From NCBI RefSeq assembly GCF_932274485.2, contig NC_065879.2:64005459-64069458 (forward strand): DNA of 64,000 nucleotides, given 5' to 3'. Below are positions 24,263 to 33,329 of the stretch, one piece after another. Position 1 is the first letter of the stretch; each line of letters starts with the position of its first letter. The notes beneath the pieces were generated by a model. That model did no database searches, was not told the origin of the DNA, and saw nothing but the letters and a program-made list of their open reading frames with translations. The position numbers were made by a program, and so were the translations under genes. Source of the stretch: Patella vulgata (lineage: Eukaryota; Mollusca; Gastropoda; Patellidae).

Positions 24263-24293
24263 GGTAGTGGCCGTGGGTGGGGTATAAATGATT

Positions 24294-24298
24294 GCTGG
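24294..24298. repeat. 5 bp target duplication of the BEL/Pao element (left)
   Basis: GCTGG directly before the left LTR is repeated at 30905-30909 directly after the right LTR. A 5 bp duplication is typical for BEL/Pao integration. Confidence 0.92.
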
Positions 24299-24565
24299 TG
24301 TTCCGGATTCTTCCTTGTTTGTACCGTAGAGGGTTTAAGAAGATTCCTTTCAGTTTACTCGCTGCCCCTTTGAGTTGGAAGCCAACAGAAAATCAAGGAT
24401 TATCGTATCAAAAGGTTTAATTACAGAGGTAAAAAAGGATAATACAATACATCGTGGCTTGGATGCAAAATGTTGTACAAATCATAACACGTAAAACGAA
24501 CGTATGGTAAAGTAAAATTTAACACGTAATAATTGTGACACACGAAAAACGAAATAATCACGACA
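24299..24565 (-). repeat. 3' LTR of the BEL/Pao element
   Basis: 267 bp; on the plus strand it begins TGTTCCGGATTCTTCC and ends ACGAAATAATCACGACA. The same text occurs at 30638-30904 with no difference that I could see. Short LTRs are within the known BEL/Pao range. Confidence 0.96.
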
Positions 24566-24577
24566 CTCCTCACTTAA
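24566..24577 (-). other. Probable polypurine tract
   Basis: On the minus strand the bases just upstream of the 3' LTR read AAGTGAGGAG, purine-rich and directly abutting the LTR, where plus-strand priming occurs in LTR elements. It is short, so this is a positional call. Confidence 0.6.
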
Positions 24578-24628
24578 AAGACGTGTCTTGTGTCTTTTAC
24601 TACTGTCACTTTAAACTGGTAAGTTTGT

Positions 24629-27600
24629 CTATGGTCGAAACAAGAACACTAATTCACTTGTTGGTCTTGTAAAAAGTTTACGAACACCATTCAGCGTTGG
24701 CTTTACAGGGTTTTTGTCCTCGTACACTTGAATGATAGCTTCGCGAACTACTCCATCTGTACTCGTGTTGACACTGACGATTCGACCTCTCGGCCACTGT
24801 CCTCGAACACATGCTTTATCGGCTATTAGAACGATGTCGTCCACTTGTAGATTCGGGATATCCTTGGTCCATTTTCTACGGTACTGTTGTTCTTGAACAA
24901 ATTCTCTTCTCCATCTTGTCCAGAATTGGTCAAGAAGGTATTGCGTCCTTCTCCATTCACGTTGACAGTAAAGATCAGGCTTTACAAATTCGCCAGGAGC
25001 TGGCAAATAGGGACGAGTTTTCATCGTTAGTATTGATGAAGGAGAAAGAGGTAGTGGTTCACTGGGGTCATTAGGTATACCAGTGATAGGTCTGCTGTTA
25101 ATGATAGCAGCTGCTTCGGTCATAAGTGTGACCAGTAGATCGTGGGTTAATTGGACTCTTCCGAGACATGCTAGCATTCCTTCAAACACCCTACGTATGC
25201 TACCAATCTGCCTTTCCCACGAGCCCCCAAAGTGAGAGGCATGGGGAGGATTCATCTTCCACTCTATCTGGTTTTCAGAAAAGAATTTCTTGACTTCACC
25301 ATCTTTTATTTCCTTAAGACATTCAGCTAACTCAGCTTTAGCACCCACAAAATTGGTGCCTTGATCAGATCTCAGGACTGCAACAGGACCCCGTATGGCG
25401 AGGAAACGTCTAAGAGCACAAATGAAGGCGGATGTGCTCATGGAATCGACCACCTCTATATGGACCGCCCGGGATGACATACATGTAAAGATGATTAACC
25501 ACCTCTTAGAACTTGCAGCTCCTCCTCTGGTTTTTCTGGTAACCACCTCCCAGGGTCCAAAGGCATCCAAACCAACATTGGTGAATGGTGGTGAGCTGCT
25601 GAGTCTATCAGTTGGAAGATCAGCCATTTTAGGAGTCTCAGTGGGACGTCGAAGAAAGTTGCACCTCAGACAGTTGTGTATGTAGTTACGAACCAGTTGG
25701 GAACCGGCAATTATCCAAAATCCCATTTGTCTAACTTTGCCGTGTGTTATCAGTCGACCCTGGTGTTGAACCATTTCATGATAATGACGGATGATCAAAG
25801 TTGTCACATGGTATCTCTTTGGAACTATGACTGGGTGTTTTTCAGAAAATTCGAATGGTGCATTTCTTAGTCGACCACCTACTCGAAGGAGACCATTTGT
25901 GTGGATGAAGGGGTCCAACTGGTGCAAGAAAAGTCCTCTGAGTTGGCGTTTGCCGGTAATCTGTTTCTCTTTCAGTGTTGCTATTTCTTTATTGTATTCA
26001 TGAATCTGTACATGTTTTAAAATAAAGACTTCAGATTCTCTCATCAGCTGTGGTGTAACTTCAAATTTGTGATGTTGTTGAAACCATGTAGCAGAAAGCC
26101 TCAGTAGTGTTATGGCTCTCAGAAGTTTGTACCAACTCTCAAAATGATCGAAGTAGTTGCACCAGTGACATTTAGTAGTAACTCCATGTTGAATGTCTGT
26201 TTTCCTAACTCGAGCCTCTGGTCGAATTTCTACATCCTCCTCTATTAAAGGGAATTCGTGACTTGCCTGGTCTGGTTCGATTAAAGACTTAGGTCCACTA
26301 AACCACTGACACTTCAGGAGGTTTGCGATGGTACTTCCACGTGTAGCTATGTCTGCAGGGTTCTCATTAGATTCGACATACTTCCAGTCAGAGGTATTTG
26401 TTAAGGACCTAATTATCTCGACTCGGTTAGCAACAAACTGGTAGAATCTACGAGCATCATTAGAAATGTAGCCAAGGACTACCTTCGAATCGCTGTAGTA
26501 GGTCGTTCTTGAAACTTCGAGTTCTAGATGCTTCTTGATATCTTTAACCATATTGACTAACATAACAGAGGCACACAGCTCCATTCTGGGAATGGTTATT
26601 TGACGATGTGGTCGTACTTTAGCAGCCCCTTTAACTAATGACAGGTGGACATCACCATTGGCGTTTTTCAGGCGTAGGTAGACCACGGATCCAATGGCAT
26701 CACAACTTGCGTCAGCGAAACCATGTAACTCGATATCAACAGGGATACCAAAGTCTGGTGGGGTAAAGCATCGTGAAACAGCTATTTTGTTCATATTTTT
26801 AAAGTCACTAGTCCAAGTTGACCATTGCTTGTAGTAATCATCTGTTAACGGATCATCCCAATCCAGGCGTACACCATTATCCTTATGTGAGTGGATGAGT
26901 TTATGCAGGAAGTTTCTCCCCACTATGATGTATGGGGCGAGGAACCCAAGAGGATCGAAGATAGAATGAATCGTGGACAGTACACCACGTTTTGTATATG
27001 GTCTGTCAGCATCTAATACTTGGAAGGAAAAGACGTCTTCCTCCAAATCCCAATATACTCCTAAGGAGGTTTGAGCAGGAAGTTTATCTTTGGTAAAATT
27101 GAGGTCCTTGACATTACTGGCTCTATCTTCCTGGGGAAAGGCTTTAATAACTTCATGGACATTAGATACCACTTTATGTAGTCTTAACTTGTGCTCGGCT
27201 AACATGGACTGTGCTGATGAAATTAACTGTATAGCCTTTTCAGGGGTTGTAGATGAATAGATACCATCGTCAACATAAAAGTCTTCATTGACAAACTTAA
27301 AGGCTTCAACTCCATACTTTTCTTTGCCCAATTTAGCTGAGAGTTTTAAACCATAACTGGCTACAGTTGGACTTGATGTATTACCGAAGATATGGACATT
27401 CATTCGGTACTCAAAGACAGGTAAGGCAGGATTGTTTTCTTTAAACCATAAAAATCTCATGAAATCACGATGTTCAGGATTTACGTGAAAACTGTGGAAC
27501 ATTTTTTCAACATCACACATTATTCCAACTTCATACTGTCGGAATCTTATCAAACGACCATGCAAATTGTTTATCAGGTTAGGACCTTGATATAACTGGG

Positions 27601-30568
27601 TGTTCAAGGAAGTTCCAGCGTATTCAGCAGCAGAGTCAAAGACTACTCTGATTTGTGACTTCTTGCGCGGATGATAGACTCCGAAGTGTGACAAGTAAAA
27701 GACTTTACCACGAGTTGTTTGAAGTTCGGCTTCTGGGACAGGTGAGGCATGTCCCCTGTGTAATATTTTCTCCATAAATTGTAGATAATCGTCTTTCATT
27801 TGTCTGTCTCTCTCAAACCTTCTTGTGAGACTATTGAGTCTTTTCTCAGCCTGCTGTCTGTTGTTAGGCAGTATGACGTCACTATATTTAAAGGGGAGGG
27901 GAGCTTCCCAATTGCCAAGGGCATTTTTATGGAATCCATTTTCCATAATATCCCAAAATTTTAAGTCTTCTTGGGATAGACCAAATTCGTTATCTGTAGC
28001 AGTCATAAAGAATTCGTCTCTTGAAAGATGTTTTGTAATTTCAGGGCTGGAATGTTTCATATTCATTGGAGTGATTTGGTCCTTTAATACTAACTCGTTG
28101 GCGCAGGGCTCAATGACGTGTTGAACACCGACTGCAGTCTTGCAGGTCTTTATATGTATGTTACCACCTTGTCGCTCCAAACATACATTGCCAGAGACGG
28201 TCCATCCTAGATCTAGAAGCTGTGCCCAGGGAGCACCAACCGGACCATTAATAGATTTGCGAACTTTTAACAAGTCATTTCCATCTCTTCCAATGAGGAG
28301 TGAAATAGGTGCTGACGGATCTATTTCTGGAACATTGTTGGTAATTTCTTTGAGATGAGGAAATTTCTCAATAAGTGCAGGACTTGGTATTTCGTTCTTG
28401 TCTCCTGGTATGTTATCCGTCTCAATGACAGTTGGTAGATTGAAAACACCACCATTTAACGATTTGATGACTAGACCGTTTGCTCGTCTACCAAAACATG
28501 TGTCTTTACCATGACATGTTTCTAAAGTATACTGGTAACTTTCACCACTAACTTGCAGCCTGTCAAATAATTCAGATGTCCCAAGGGTGTGATTCGATTG
28601 ATCATCTAACGTGACATATGTGCGTAACACTAACGAAGGGTCATCTTTGTGGTAGATATCCGCCAGCACTATTTTACCACATGATCTGCCAAAGGATTCG
28701 CCACCACATATCTGGGTGCATGAAGTGGAAACTGAAGTGTCTACTGCAGCAGTCGTCTCCCCACCTTCCTTTGTATCACCAACCGACTCCCCACTTTGCT
28801 TCGGAGGTATGGTTTCCGAAACATCCTTTCGTCCTTCTCTGTAATTGTGCATGACTGCACGATGTCTGCCACCGCATTTGCTACACTTAATTACTGCAGA
28901 ACATTGACTTGTTTGATGTCCCTCAGATAAGCATTGAAAACATAAACCTGCTTTCTTTACAATGTTTGACTTTTCATCGTGTGATTTTGACCTGAAGTAT
29001 CTACATTCTGATAAAGTATGAGGCTCTTTCTCAGAATCAGGGTGTAGGATGCATTTATTGGCTGGTTTAGAAAGTGTCTGTGTAGGTTTCTGGGGTGAAG
29101 GTTTGATGTCTGTCCTCAAAGATTTTGAGCTTGGTCTATTTTGGAATAATGAGGTCGATTTATTGGCTAAAGTGTCATTAGGAACCAACGCTGGGTGGTT
29201 CTGTAATAATGATATTTCCTTCATGACCTCAACAAACTTTGTGAAAGGGGGGTAATCTTCAAAGGGATTACAGTTAAGATATTTTATAAGCTTATGTTCC
29301 CATTTGGTTCTTATAGGCTTTGGCATATTTGAAACCATAGACTTCATGAAATATGATGAGTTGAGTACCTCTAAGCCTTTTAGAAAGGGTATTTGAGAGG
29401 CAATATCTTCACATTTGTCGTAAAATCTCTGCAGGGCATCTCGATCATCAGCTCTAAAGTGTGACGCCTTCACCAAGCCTTCCAATAGTGTACCAACAAC
29501 CTTTGAATTGTGACCAAATCTCTCTTTCATACACTCCCACAGTGATTCAAGTTTGACAGCAGGATCATTATGAACTCGTTTGCGGAAAGTGTTTACAAGA
29601 TCTTTCGGTTTGCCAGAAGTATATTTTAGCATGTAGTTGATTTCCTGTTCAGGTGTACAACTGGCTTCAGATATCAAGGTCTTAAAAGACTGTTTCCATG
29701 GGACAAATAATGCTGAGTCACCGTTAAAAACATCTGGCTCACATTTTGGAAGCGCTTGTTTGCATAGTGAAGCCACCAGTCTCTCATTGATATCTTGTTG
29801 TGACGATTGCTGTACAGGAACTAAGTTGGCAGAATTGAATACAGGAACAAAGGGTTTGGACATAGGGTCTAGTCCTGTGAGGTTTTGTGATAGCTGTGGG
29901 GGTTCATCAGATGTAACTTGAGGTTGAGCAATTCCATCATTATTAGTCTCAGGGAGATTGTCTACCCAATTTTGAGTATTTGAGTGTCTATTATCGTCAT
30001 CATGAACTTGAATCAAGGATTCATTATCAATTATGGAATTATGCTCACTGTAAACACTTGCACTCGCTTCAGCAATTGCCAGTTCTTGTTCACCTCTTAA
30101 AAGTTCCAGTTGTGATTCACATATTATTTTCTGTTTGTTATATTCAGCTTCCTCTAATTTTCGCTTCAATTCCAGCTCTTTGATCTTTTTGTCGAATTCG
30201 TATTTTGCTTTAATTTTTGCAAGATTTGATAGTGCTTCTAAACCTTTGGTTGACGAATTCTTCGACTTTCTGGAGCTTATAGACTGTTTATCTAAATTAA
30301 CTGCTGCAGCCTGTGCTTTATTTGGCTGATTAGAATTATTCTCAACACCTTGGTTAATTTTTGGTGACACTATAACTGGACCCTCACTTGATTGTAGTGT
30401 TGCATCATTGGTAGATTTTGCTGGCAAATTACGAGTTTGACCCTCATTGTTTAGTGGGACAACTTGTTGACCTACATTGTCAGTTTGTTTGGCCATGCTT
30501 CTGGTTTGAATTCCGTCAGTTTTGGATGTAGAATCCATTGTTGTAACGGCTGTGTCGGTAGACGACAT
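24629..30568 (-). CDS. Gag-pol polyprotein of the BEL/Pao element (1979 aa)
   Basis: One uninterrupted frame. Residues 1-100 are low-complexity and Ser/Thr/Asn-rich; about 105-170 is Lys/Glu-rich and probably coiled coil. About 270-460 is a gag-like region of the type found in Pao elements. A CCHC knuckle (CFQCLSEGH-SQC, 543-556) and a second Cys/His cluster (562-574) follow. An aspartic-protease-like segment with DDQSN lies near 655. Reverse transcriptase spans about 950-1150 with YVDD at 1098-1101. The Pao-type peptidase/RNase H region runs about 1180-1420 (FADAS near 1287, SDSK near 1360). The integrase zinc-binding motif is at about 1595-1636 (CLRC), and the catalytic core at about 1660-1800 carries the D,D,E triad. 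A Pao-type C-terminal domain (VDDIVLIAD, about 1909-1917) ends it. Gag and pol share one frame, as in many BEL elements, and the protein would be cleaved by its own protease. Frames on the opposite strand are shadows. Confidence 0.97.
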   Translation of the reverse strand: MSSTDTAVTTMDSTSKTDGIQTRSMAKQTDNVGQQVVPLNNEGQTRNLPAKSTNDATLQSSEGPVIVSPKINQGVENNSNQPNKAQAAAVNLDKQSISSRKSKNSSTKGLEALSNLAKIKAKYEFDKKIKELELKRKLEEAEYNKQKIICESQLELLRGEQELAIAEASASVYSEHNSIIDNESLIQVHDDDNRHSNTQNWVDNLPETNNDGIAQPQVTSDEPPQLSQNLTGLDPMSKPFVPVFNSANLVPVQQSSQQDINERLVASLCKQALPKCEPDVFNGDSALFVPWKQSFKTLISEASCTPEQEINYMLKYTSGKPKDLVNTFRKRVHNDPAVKLESLWECMKERFGHNSKVVGTLLEGLVKASHFRADDRDALQRFYDKCEDIASQIPFLKGLEVLNSSYFMKSMVSNMPKPIRTKWEHKLIKYLNCNPFEDYPPFTKFVEVMKEISLLQNHPALVPNDTLANKSTSLFQNRPSSKSLRTDIKPSPQKPTQTLSKPANKCILHPDSEKEPHTLSECRYFRSKSHDEKSNIVKKAGLCFQCLSEGHQTSQCSAVIKCSKCGGRHRAVMHNYREGRKDVSETIPPKQSGESVGDTKEGGETTAAVDTSVSTSCTQICGGESFGRSCGKIVLADIYHKDDPSLVLRTYVTLDDQSNHTLGTSELFDRLQVSGESYQYTLETCHGKDTCFGRRANGLVIKSLNGGVFNLPTVIETDNIPGDKNEIPSPALIEKFPHLKEITNNVPEIDPSAPISLLIGRDGNDLLKVRKSINGPVGAPWAQLLDLGWTVSGNVCLERQGGNIHIKTCKTAVGVQHVIEPCANELVLKDQITPMNMKHSSPEITKHLSRDEFFMTATDNEFGLSQEDLKFWDIMENGFHKNALGNWEAPLPFKYSDVILPNNRQQAEKRLNSLTRRFERDRQMKDDYLQFMEKILHRGHASPVPEAELQTTRGKVFYLSHFGVYHPRKKSQIRVVFDSAAEYAGTSLNTQLYQGPNLINNLHGRLIRFRQYEVGIMCDVEKMFHSFHVNPEHRDFMRFLWFKENNPALPVFEYRMNVHIFGNTSSPTVASYGLKLSAKLGKEKYGVEAFKFVNEDFYVDDGIYSSTTPEKAIQLISSAQSMLAEHKLRLHKVVSNVHEVIKAFPQEDRASNVKDLNFTKDKLPAQTSLGVYWDLEEDVFSFQVLDADRPYTKRGVLSTIHSIFDPLGFLAPYIIVGRNFLHKLIHSHKDNGVRLDWDDPLTDDYYKQWSTWTSDFKNMNKIAVSRCFTPPDFGIPVDIELHGFADASCDAIGSVVYLRLKNANGDVHLSLVKGAAKVRPHRQITIPRMELCASVMLVNMVKDIKKHLELEVSRTTYYSDSKVVLGYISNDARRFYQFVANRVEIIRSLTNTSDWKYVESNENPADIATRGSTIANLLKCQWFSGPKSLIEPDQASHEFPLIEEDVEIRPEARVRKTDIQHGVTTKCHWCNYFDHFESWYKLLRAITLLRLSATWFQQHHKFEVTPQLMRESEVFILKHVQIHEYNKEIATLKEKQITGKRQLRGLFLHQLDPFIHTNGLLRVGGRLRNAPFEFSEKHPVIVPKRYHVTTLIIRHYHEMVQHQGRLITHGKVRQMGFWIIAGSQLVRNYIHNCLRCNFLRRPTETPKMADLPTDRLSSSPPFTNVGLDAFGPWEVVTRKTRGGAASSKRWLIIFTCMSSRAVHIEVVDSMSTSAFICALRRFLAIRGPVAVLRSDQGTNFVGAKAELAECLKEIKDGEVKKFFSENQIEWKMNPPHASHFGGSWERQIGSIRRVFEGMLACLGRVQLTHDLLVTLMTEAAAIINSRPITGIPNDPSEPLPLSPSSILTMKTRPYLPAPGEFVKPDLYCQREWRRTQYLLDQFWTRWRREFVQEQQYRRKWTKDIPNLQVDDIVLIADKACVRGQWPRGRIVSVNTSTDGVVREAIIQVYEDKNPVKPTLNGVRKLFTRPTSELVFLFRP

Positions 30569-30597
30569 TTATTTACTTTTATTTGATTTTTATTGTG

Positions 30598-30612
30598 GTC
30601 TGTGTCTAACCA
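30598..30612 (-). other. Weak candidate primer-binding site
   Basis: On the minus strand TGGTTAGACACAGAC starts about 25 bp after the 5' LTR. Beginning with TGG fits complementarity to a tRNA 3' end, but the distance from the LTR is larger than usual and I cannot name the tRNA. Confidence 0.25.
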
Positions 30613-30637
30613 CGACGTTTAAATGACCCTTTTTTAC

Positions 30638-30904
30638 TGTTCCGGATTCTTCCTTGTTTGTACCGTAGAGGGTTTAAGAAGATTCCTTTCAGTTTACTCG
30701 CTGCCCCTTTGAGTTGGAAGCCAACAGAAAATCAAGGATTATCGTATCAAAAGGTTTAATTACAGAGGTAAAAAAGGATAATACAATACATCGTGGCTTG
30801 GATGCAAAATGTTGTACAAATCATAACACGTAAAACGAACGTATGGTAAAGTAAAATTTAACACGTAATAATTGTGACACACGAAAAACGAAATAATCAC
30901 GACA
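30638..30904 (-). repeat. 5' LTR of the BEL/Pao element
   Basis: Same 267 bp as the 3' LTR. In element orientation it would carry the promoter; no convincing TATA box or poly(A) signal is visible, which is not unusual for such LTRs. Confidence 0.95.
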
Positions 30905-30909
30905 GCTGG
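30905..30909. repeat. 5 bp target duplication of the BEL/Pao element (right)
   Basis: GCTGG directly after the right LTR, matching 24294-24298. Removing one copy plus the element would give a continuous ...GATTGCTGGGCTGCC... site. Confidence 0.92.
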
Positions 30910-30940
30910 GCTGCCTAAAACGGCACTCCTTTAATCTCTG

Positions 30941-30955
30941 CCCCCCCCCCCCCCC
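30941..30955. repeat. Poly-C tract
   Basis: A run of about 15 C, 35 bp outside the BEL/Pao right end. Confidence 0.9.
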
Positions 30956-30959
30956 TACA

Positions 30960-31285
30960 TATACAAATGAAGATATTGCGCAGGATTCTGTATTAAAGTT
31001 CTTCACATATTATTTCCAGCTTGGGTTGATCTGATGTTTTTTTTCCGATTAGTAATGGAACTAGCTCAGTACGATTAACTCCGATTGTTTACTAATTATA
31101 ATTCTACTTTTGTTTTGCTATGTTGACAGTGGACCTCACAATCCAATATATCTCAACAATGCTTTTTTCTATAGACGTAAAAATTTGGAAGAATGTTTTT
31201 ATTTTTTTTTAAAATCTTAACTATATTTTTGACGCAGATCAAAGGGGTCTAAGATTCAAAAGCCCTGTGATTTTATTAGTCAGAA
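30960..31285. other. No recognisable feature
   Basis: No repeat or coding signal. Confidence 0.4.
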
Positions 31286-31289
31286 TGCA

Positions 31290-31455
31290 AACCGCTGCGC
31301 GTGCGCGTTTTGCATAAAGTCTGTCATTGAGTCAATTGGTGTGATTCCGATTCCCCGCTTGTATGTGACAAGGAGTAGGGTCGCCTGTCCAACCCCGTGG
31401 GCTTTCTCTGGGTCCTTCGGTTTCCCCCCACTGCTGAAGACTACTACGCACAGGC
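31290..31455 (+). mobile_element. Type-B SINE (copy 4), 3' end missing
   Basis: It starts near CGCTGCGCGTGCGCG, then GTCTGTCATTGAGTCAATTG, a weak B-box (GATTCCGATTCCCC), ACAAGGAGTAGGGTCGCCTG and the body to CTACGCACAGGCGA. There it runs directly into a different inverted-repeat element (31452-32011). No tail is present. Confidence 0.75.
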
Positions 31456-32011
31456 GAGTAGGGTGTTGATTGGTTTGTTGCTATCACGTTATTCTGGATT
31501 CGGCACCAAAACAGACTCGTCTACCTTGTATCTGACCATATCATTGCTACACCAGCACGTTATTCGGCAAAAACGCAGGTGAATGCGAAAGAGGATGTCC
31601 CGTGCACGTCAACAAACCAGCCAACATCCTACTCGCTTGAGAAACGGTCGTCTTCTTGATAGTCGGCCACCCAACGTTCACGTACCCCCTACGGTAGGAT
31701 GCAATGTAGTCCGTTCTGTTTTACTCCCATTACGTTATTCGGCAATAACGCAGGTAAGTGTGGGATAGGACTGCCCCGTGCACGCTATCAAACCAGTCAA
31801 CACTCTACTCGCTTGGCAAACGGTCGTCTCCGTACTTTCGGCCACCCAAGGTTCACTTACCCCTCCTGTCTTCATTAGACCAGTCGGAACAGAACGTTAA
31901 ACCGCCTTAATTTCATTTCATTTCATTTACCCCTACTATCGGAGGTAGAGAGGAAATGGTCGTATGCAATGTAGACCGGTCTGTTTTAGTGCCGAATCCC
32001 GAAAAACGTGC
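31452..32011. mobile_element. Composite inverted-repeat element (MITE-like)
   Basis: GGATTCGGCACCAAAACAGA at 31493-31512 is mirrored by TCTGTTTTAGTGCCGAATCC near 31980-31999. Inside, GCGAGTAGGGTGTTGATTGG (31453-) recurs inverted at about 31618-31637 and 31793-31812. Two ~176 bp direct units (from about 31553 and 31729) share CGTTATTCGGCAA-AACGCAG and CGTGCACG blocks. It looks like a foldback-type MITE with internal duplication. The right border may extend to 32105, where CCCGAATAACGTGCC occurs. No coding capacity. Confidence 0.6.
31865..31926 (+). mobile_element. SINE-tail-only insertion (type C) inside the composite element
   Basis: About 62 bp made only of the type-C SINE 3' end (CTTCATTAGACCAGTCGGAA, GAACGTTAAACC, (TTTCA)n), between TTACCCCT at 31857-31864 and again at 31927-31934. 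The direct repeat indicates extreme 5' truncation at insertion and not later erosion. Confidence 0.7.
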
Positions 32012-32109
32012 TGGCTCGTTATTCGTATTTTGCCATTCGCGAATTCCGCAAAAAGAGCTGGCTCGATATTCGTTATTCTAATCCCGAATAACGTGCCAAC
32101 TTCACGTTG

Positions 32110-32730
32110 CCATTCTGGAAAACAAATTATAAGCTACGAATAGTTATAAAGATATTTTCCGCTGCTCTTTTACTAAAATATATGTGATACCCAATTCGTT
32201 AAACAATTGGACACATAATTAAATACACGCTTATTTTTCCTACCCAAATCAAAAAGAAAAAAAACAACAACATTTTAAATGATTTTAATTCTTCCATAAC
32301 ATGCTGTCACCGTTGTGCAGAACAGACCCGGTTCTTGGTCGATTTAAACTATCCTAATAAATTCGATAAAGGCAAATTTACATAATGGAAAATAGTACCG
32401 GAAGACACACACATACATATTGTGAAAGGAATAAAACAAATAAAAGCAGATATTGTTTGGTTCATCATTTGGTTAACTAATATTTAAGAAAAAACGTGCT
32501 CTGGGCATTTGATAATACTACCCCTGGAATTTTCGGTTTTGGCTAATAGGTTGATCTGTAGTTGGCCAATCACAATCTGCGCATTACTATACGCACCTGT
32601 CAAGACATATCTTTTGACCAAGAGGCGGTGAGGTAATATAGTGGCGAACGTAATAATTTATATCACAAAATAATGACTTTAAACGTTTTATAACTAGAAG
32701 AAAGGAAATGAAACGTGGTTAAATCTGGCC
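32110..32730. other. No recognisable feature
   Basis: AT-rich. A TTGGCCAATCACAATCTGCG stretch at about 32554-32573 resembles one at 11014; no further support for a function. Confidence 0.4.
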
Positions 32731-32745
32731 CTTCTTATTTGAATT

Positions 32746-32806
32746 TCATTAGCCCAGCATAGGAGCAGAACAGTAGGACGTTAAACCCCATTTCATTTCA
32801 TTTCAT
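32746..32806 (+). mobile_element. 61 bp SINE-tail insertion (type C) with 11 bp target duplication
   Basis: Exactly flanked by TTATTTGAATT at 32735-32745 and 32807-32817. The insert is only the conserved 3' end of the type-C SINE (CATTAGCCCAG, GGAGCAGAACAGTAGGACGT, TAAACCCCATTTCATTTC). Target-primed reverse transcription stopped after about 60 bases. Confidence 0.85.
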
Positions 32807-32837
32807 TTATTTGAATTCCCCAAAGTTTTTGTATAGC

Positions 32838-33227
32838 ATTATTTGGATGTCAGTATTATATGAGTATATATCATGTCATTATATATCTATGGATGTATAT
32901 ACACGTCAATATAAATACATAATGTGATTATTTATCTATGGGCGTTAGTATATACAATGTGATCGTATGACGTCAGTATATAATGTGATTATATATCCAT
33001 GGATGTATGGACGTCAGTATAGCATGCGATTATATTTTTATGAATGTTTTATTTGGACGTCAGTTTAATTATATAATGTGATTATATATCTATGGGTATT
33101 TTATATGGAAGTCAGTTTATAGAATGTGATTATATATCTATAGTTGTTTTATTTATTTTATATCTATGGACGTCAGTATCTATAATGTGTTTATACATCT
33201 ATGAATGTATGGACGTCGGTATATGTG

Positions 33228-33279
<52 letters not shown>

Positions 33280-33320
33280 TATGAACGTCAGTATATATAA
33301 TGCGACTATATAGCTATTTT
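32838..33320. repeat. AT-rich minisatellite (~45 bp units) with (AT)n core
   Basis: About ten units based on TATGGACGTCAGTATATAAT and GTGATTATATATCTATGG, with variable length. A pure (TA)n run of about 45 bases lies at 33229-33273. The 73-codon frame over it encodes Ile-Tyr repeats and is not a gene. Confidence 0.88.
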
Positions 33321-33329
33321 TGTTTATGT

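Larger units (their letters stand above)
24299..30904 (-). mobile_element. BEL/Pao LTR retrotransposon, apparently whole and young
   Basis: A 6606 bp element on the minus strand. Its parts are the 5' LTR (30638-30904), a 69 bp leader, one gag-pol frame (30568-24629), a short 3' region with a purine-rich tract, and the 3' LTR (24299-24565), flanked by GCTGG duplications. LTRs start TG and end CA in element orientation. By eye the two LTRs are identical over 267 bp, so insertion is recent on the scale of LTR divergence. There is no envelope-like frame. The order protease, reverse transcriptase, RNase H, integrase, with fused Pao-type domains, identifies BEL/Pao rather than Gypsy or Copia. It looks whole. 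Confidence 0.96.

Noticed and set aside
24811-30329. About a dozen plus-strand frames of 60-99 codons opposite the BEL/Pao gag-pol frame
   Set aside because: All lie antisense to a long frame with strong domain content; they are shadows of its codon structure.
33092-33313. 73-codon frame with an Ile-Tyr run
   Set aside because: Translation of an (AT)n tract inside a minisatellite.
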